Source of the DNA: Mycogone perniciosa
Taxonomy: Eukaryota; Ascomycota; Sordariomycetes; Hypocreales; Hypocreaceae
Assembly (NCBI GenBank): GCA_025331125.1
Contig: JAOALB010000158.1
Span: 1-64,000 of the forward strand
Length of the DNA: 64,000 nt
Reading direction: 5' to 3'
Every line of letters starts with the position of its first letter. Position 1 is the stretch's first letter. The notes beneath the pieces are model-generated. The model made no database searches, was not told the DNA's origin, and saw only the letters and a program-made list of their open reading frames with translations. Shown here in pieces: positions 60,447-64,000 of this stretch. The position numbers and the translations under genes are program-made.

Positions 60447-61233
60447 TCAATTCGCCTCAACCTTGAGCTGTTCAATCCCCTCTGTCGGCACCCCATCCTC
60501 CTCCTCACCCTCACCCTCGCCCTCGTCACCCTTCCCAACCAGACCTCTCTCCCAGAGCTGCTTGCCAGTCAGCTTAATGGGCTCCTTGACCTTGGCCTTC
60601 TTCAGCTCCGCCAGCTTCTCCTCTTCCTCTCTTAGTCTCTGCTCCTCTATCTCCCTGAGGAAGTCCTCGCGCCACTTCATAAACGTCTCCGGCGTGACGG
60701 CGGTGCCGTGGAACTTCTTGTTCTCCTCGCGCTCTGCGGCCAAGACTTCTTCCTCGCGCACTTTGGCGACGGCGTCCTTCCTGTCCTGGATGAGCTGCTC
60801 CGCAGCTTCTTTCAGAGAGGAATAGAGCGTGAAGATCATGGCCATGCCGAGGTTTTCCTGGACAGTGTCTGTGAGACCAGCGAGGAGCTGGTCGCGGTCG
60901 TCGCTGACGCTGAAGTATTCATGTGAGGCGGCATTGGGAGGGGCGAGGATGTCGAGATGAGGAGCGACGTCGGGGTATTCGTCAGGATAGCGGATGGAGA
61001 TGGAGAAACTAGGGGGTTCGACTTCTGTATCTTCTTCGTCGGGGATATCGAGGGTTACTGTTATCCTGAATTCGGTTTCGGATATATCTGTCGGTTGTTT
61101 GTGAAGTGGTTAGAGGCGAGTTGGAAAGATTTTTGATGGCAGAGGGGAGTGGAGGAACTTGCGAACCGGTGATTTCTTCGGGGAAGATGGATTCGAGCAC
61201 TTCGCGCTCTTCGACCTGCTCCTCGCGACCCAT
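60447..61233 (-). CDS. gir2: RWD-domain protein, Gir2/RWDD1-like
   Basis: Exons 61233-61167 and 61087-60447 (79-nt intron) give 235 aa. The N-terminal half is an RWD domain: QVEEREVLESIFPEEIT, then FSISIRYPDEYPDVAP with the YPxxxP-type turn diagnostic of RWD, followed by helices to about residue 125. The C-terminal half is a charged coiled coil (EEQRLREEEEKLAELKKAKVKEP) with LTGKQLWERGL and an acidic tail. In yeast, Gir2 binds Gcn1 and the GTPase Rbg2 and dampens Gcn2 signalling during amino-acid stress; the same layout suggests the same role here. The intron splits the RWD domain after EEIT, and splicing restores DISETEFRITVTLDI. Confidence 0.86.
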
Positions 61234-61641
61234 TGTGAGAGACCTGTATCGCGATACGTGAGAAATTGAGTGTTTTGGAGTTGGAACAGAAAGGTTATGG
61301 TGCAGATGATGCTGTTGGATATCTTAGGTGGGGTCGATGTCAATCTTCATGGCGGGGTTCGCCAACCACATTCCTCCTCCCACTTACATGCGAAAAGAGT
61401 CTGCAATGCAATGAAGTACTGCAAAATCGCGGCAATTGTGGTTATAAATTGCAGGGAGACATTTGTTTCCCACAGGTGAATGCTCTATAAACTTGCTTGA
61501 TTCTTCACGATAGAGCACAAACCTGCTAACCGAGCTAAGCCTGCACAGAAATCGGATCGAAACAGCGTTTGATCAACTACTATATAAATAGTCGAAAGGG
61601 TATCTATCAACCGTAGGTTTACATGAAAAAGGAGAGTATCC
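61234..61641. other. Intergenic spacer
   Basis: 5' region of the RWD gene and 3' flank of the GH114 gene (both minus strand). Nothing else recognised. Confidence 0.5.
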
Positions 61642-62712
61642 TCATGTCCCTAATGGGGTATTGTACTGCTTGCCATCGCAGTACTGTACAAAACCATCGA
61701 GGTTCATCTTCTTGAGTACCGTGCTGAAGTGATCTGAGCCAGCAGAAACACCGGTATGCGAGCAAAACTCGTCAGCCCGCTTAGGATCGATCTTTGGTGC
61801 GCCATCTGGGTATTCAATATGGAAGACAGGCTTTCCGGCTCGTATGAAGGCGGAAAACGTCTGGCACTCCTTGTACTGGGCGCATTGCTCATTCACTGAA
61901 AAGTCCACGATATCAAGTACATCAGGGATAATGCCGCCTGCATTCTTGAGGCCAATGGCCATGTGATACGGCTGAGCCTGCTGGTGGAGGAACTTCAGGA
62001 AGTCAATGGAATCCTGGGCTGTGAGGTTCAGTCCATTGTCACTTTGCTGTTTCTCCATTGTTAGCTGTCTGGTTCTTCTGTGTCGAATCGAAGCACTCAC
62101 GTAGCCATCTACGTTGTCGGGGTCGATGGCATCACACCCTTTTAACCAAGCCAGTCTGATACGCTCCTTCATGATATTGCGGACATTTTCACTATCTAGC
62201 TTCAACCAGCGCTCATCAGGCCATCCATCGAGCGGCTTGCCCAAGTCTGATGCATTGAATTTGTCCTTGTCTGGTCTAAAGTCCTCGTAGGAGCCGGCAC
62301 TGAAGTAGCATATGACCTTTTTACCAGCGTCATGTAGAGTCTTGAGCGTCTCAGCGTTGTTTTCGAAGAGGTCCAGGTCCCAGACATCGACGTTGGGGTT
62401 TCCAACCCCATTGACCTCAATCTTGGTCTTGAGGACAATCTGCCATGTAGCATTGACCTGGGGATGCCATGAGCTTGTCCGATCGGGGCCGTTTTGAAGA
62501 CCACTGGGATTGGAGCTATTTCCGCCATTTTCATTATCATCACCGCCGCTCCCTCTTCGTGGCAGGCCCACGCCTAGGCCGACTCCCAGGGAGATGGCCA
62601 TCGCGAGAAGAACGGCACCAGCGATAATGATCTCCTTCCAGAGTGGCCACGAGCTCCCTGATTGCTCGGGCTTTTCTTCAGGCTCCGACGCAATAGCCTC
62701 GAGTTTCTCCAT
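61642..62712 (-). CDS. GH114-type glycosidase, membrane-anchored
   Basis: Exons 62712-62101 and 62046-61642 give 338 aa. The fold is the glycoside hydrolase 114 TIM barrel (relatives act on alpha-1,4-galactosamine-containing polymers such as fungal galactosaminogalactan). Seen: VICYFSAGSYEDFRPD on an early strand, DAIDPDNVDGY near 194-204 with the acidic residues expected at the active site, and FVQYCDG near the end. The N-terminus has a short acidic cytosolic part, then one hydrophobic helix at about 27-50 (EIIIAGAVLLAMAISLGVGL), so it should be a type II membrane protein with an outside catalytic domain. The first ATG is at 62712; upstream in-frame codons lack an ATG. The 54-nt intron has no stop and keeps frame, but removing it restores DGYQSDNGL. 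Confidence 0.88.
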   Translation of the reverse strand: MEKLEAIASEPEEKPEQSGSSWPLWKEIIIAGAVLLAMAISLGVGLGVGLPRRGSGGDDNENGGNSSNPSGLQNGPDRTSSWHPQVNATWQIVLKTKIEVNGVGNPNVDVWDLDLFENNAETLKTLHDAGKKVICYFSAGSYEDFRPDKDKFNASDLGKPLDGWPDERWLKLDSENVRNIMKERIRLAWLKGCDAIDPDNVDGYVSASIRHRRTRQLTMEKQQSDNGLNLTAQDSIDFLKFLHQQAQPYHMAIGLKNAGGIIPDVLDIVDFSVNEQCAQYKECQTFSAFIRAGKPVFHIEYPDGAPKIDPKRADEFCSHTGVSAGSDHFSTVLKKMNLDGFVQYCDGKQYNTPLGT

Positions 62713-64000
62713 GCCTGATTCTTGATGTGGTGTATCGTTGAACAAGAGGCCTTTCGGTGCCTCTCCGCCAACGAACGAACGAGACGCGACTCTCTCTTCT
62801 CATAATTATGCTGCAGAGCCAAGGTATTTCTGCAGCCATGGTGAGCTGATTGTTCGCCTCACTTATCGAATCATTCCAGCAAGCAACAACTGAAGACAAC
62901 AGGCAGACAGTCTCTTGGCAATGCCAACATCGCCTCGGATGCTGCGGCGCAGGGGCCAGAAGGGCTGGTGTGGCACAGCAACTGGGCGGGACCCCTGCTT
63001 TCGAGCTTTTATTGGTATGGCTATGATGGTGGCGTCCTGCACGGAGTTGGGCTGCGCTGCGAGCGATGCACGAACTAGATATCCCAGTCCAAAAGAGGGA
63101 CCGGGAACTGGAGCAGCTCGTCAAGCAAGCAGCTCCTGTGGAGCCGCCGGCTTATCAATACAGACGGATACATGTCTTCCGAGGAATGCCATGTGAACAA
63201 GCATGACAGGCTGTGGAAGATGAAGATGGGATATGCTAATAATAACAAGTTCATCCGCCACTGAAGGAGTAGTACTCGTAATCTACGAGCATAATATCGG
63301 TTCACAACCTTGCAAGTGCCAACTGCTTGTGATGAAACGAGATGCTTCCAATAGAGGCAGCGATTCGATCCGTGTAATATAACAATTCATATCTCATCAA
63401 ACAAAAGAGCAAGCCTCCTAGAAAGTAGTAGTAGTAGTACGAAGTGGTAGTGGTAGTGCAATAAAAATGTGGAATACTCCGGACATTTGACTACGTGGAT
63501 CTATCATCTATGAGATCTCACGCTGTAAGCAACGGTTGCATTGGGTTCCATGCAATTCTAATTGCCTCGGTAAGCCGTTAATTAGTACTTGTACTCCGTA
63601 ATCCGTGTCTAAATGCTTACTCGTAGTACTCCGCATGTACTCCGTACTTCGCGAAGAAACAAGCAGACCCAGCAAAGGTTGTCTCCGTGCGCCAAGCAGT
63701 AATACTATGGTCTACTATCCGCCATGTGTCCGCATGCAGTTTGTAATGCAAAGGCCACCTGATCGTGCTAAGGAACAAACCGTGCTCCATACTGATGCAA
63801 CACTACAGCTCGCAGGCAAGTGAGTGGATATAGCAGAGGCTAAAATAAAAATCCATGTATGTACGAGTATGGATGGATCCCAGCCACCGCTGTGGAAATG
63901 ATGCTGGTTCGCGGCTCATGGTTCATGGGCATTTTTAAGCAGCTCGATAGAGGAGCTACGTAAGCTTCTTTGGGAGAAGCACCAGTCCTCCTCTCTGCTC
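62713..64000. other. Terminal non-coding stretch
   Basis: 5' region of the GH114 gene, then about 1.2 kb with no supported gene. It holds an AGT trinucleotide run (63424-63438), two exact TACTCCGTA words (63592-63600, 63638-63646) and a near copy at 63627-63635. Confidence 0.5.

Overview
The window is nuclear DNA of a filamentous ascomycete, most likely a Sordariomycete and plausibly Hypocreales. The reasons are: genes carry few, short GT-AG introns (mostly 50-90 nt) with fungal branch points; genes lie on both strands with UTR-sized gaps; and the gene set is fungal (Eaf1/Vid21, Ybp, DUF1765, Spp2, fungal secreted PLA2, GH114). I read 23 protein-coding genes, one intron-bearing tRNA gene and one probable gene relic. 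The gene models come from reading splice sites, and for each one the exon lengths sum to a whole number of codons.

Layout. 0.8-18.2 kb is a core block: Na+/H+ exchanger (+), NuA4 scaffold Eaf1/Vid21 (-), splicing factor Spp2 (+), Ybp family protein (-), mitochondrial DNA polymerase gamma (-) and a secreted phospholipase A2 (-). 18.2-23.7 kb is gene-poor, with a frameshifted single-pass membrane-protein relic and a tRNA-Val(AAC). 23.8-28.9 kb holds a GFA-fold zinc protein (+) and a large DUF1765 protein (-). 28.9-33.5 kb is 4.7 kb of non-coding DNA with an 8-bp minisatellite and many copies of one short motif. 33.6-38.7 kb carries a PhoD-like phosphatase and mitochondrial P5C dehydrogenase (+). 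38.7-41.5 kb is another motif-rich spacer, before a bHLH regulator (+). 43.3-62.7 kb is dense housekeeping DNA: Per1 (-), Mps1 kinase (+), mitoribosomal bL21m (-), Nsa2 (+), Hmt1 arginine methyltransferase (+), Agm1 (+), Mus81 (+), riboflavin synthase (-), Acl4 (+), a Gir2-like RWD protein (-) and a membrane-anchored GH114 protein (-). The last 1.3 kb has no gene I can support.

The genes do not form a pathway cluster. The nearest to a theme is ribosome making and translation in the right half (bL21m, Nsa2, Acl4, Gir2-like). No transposon, CRISPR array or biosynthetic cluster was found. The strongest unexplained signal is a 9-bp word, TACTCCGTA/TACGGAGTA, present at least 22 times, always outside the coding exons I modelled, and forming inverted repeats and a perfect 20-bp palindrome. 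Several unusual exon structures are also reported: an exon coding only the start Met, micro-exons of 14 and 20 nt, a GC-AG intron and a stopless in-frame intron.
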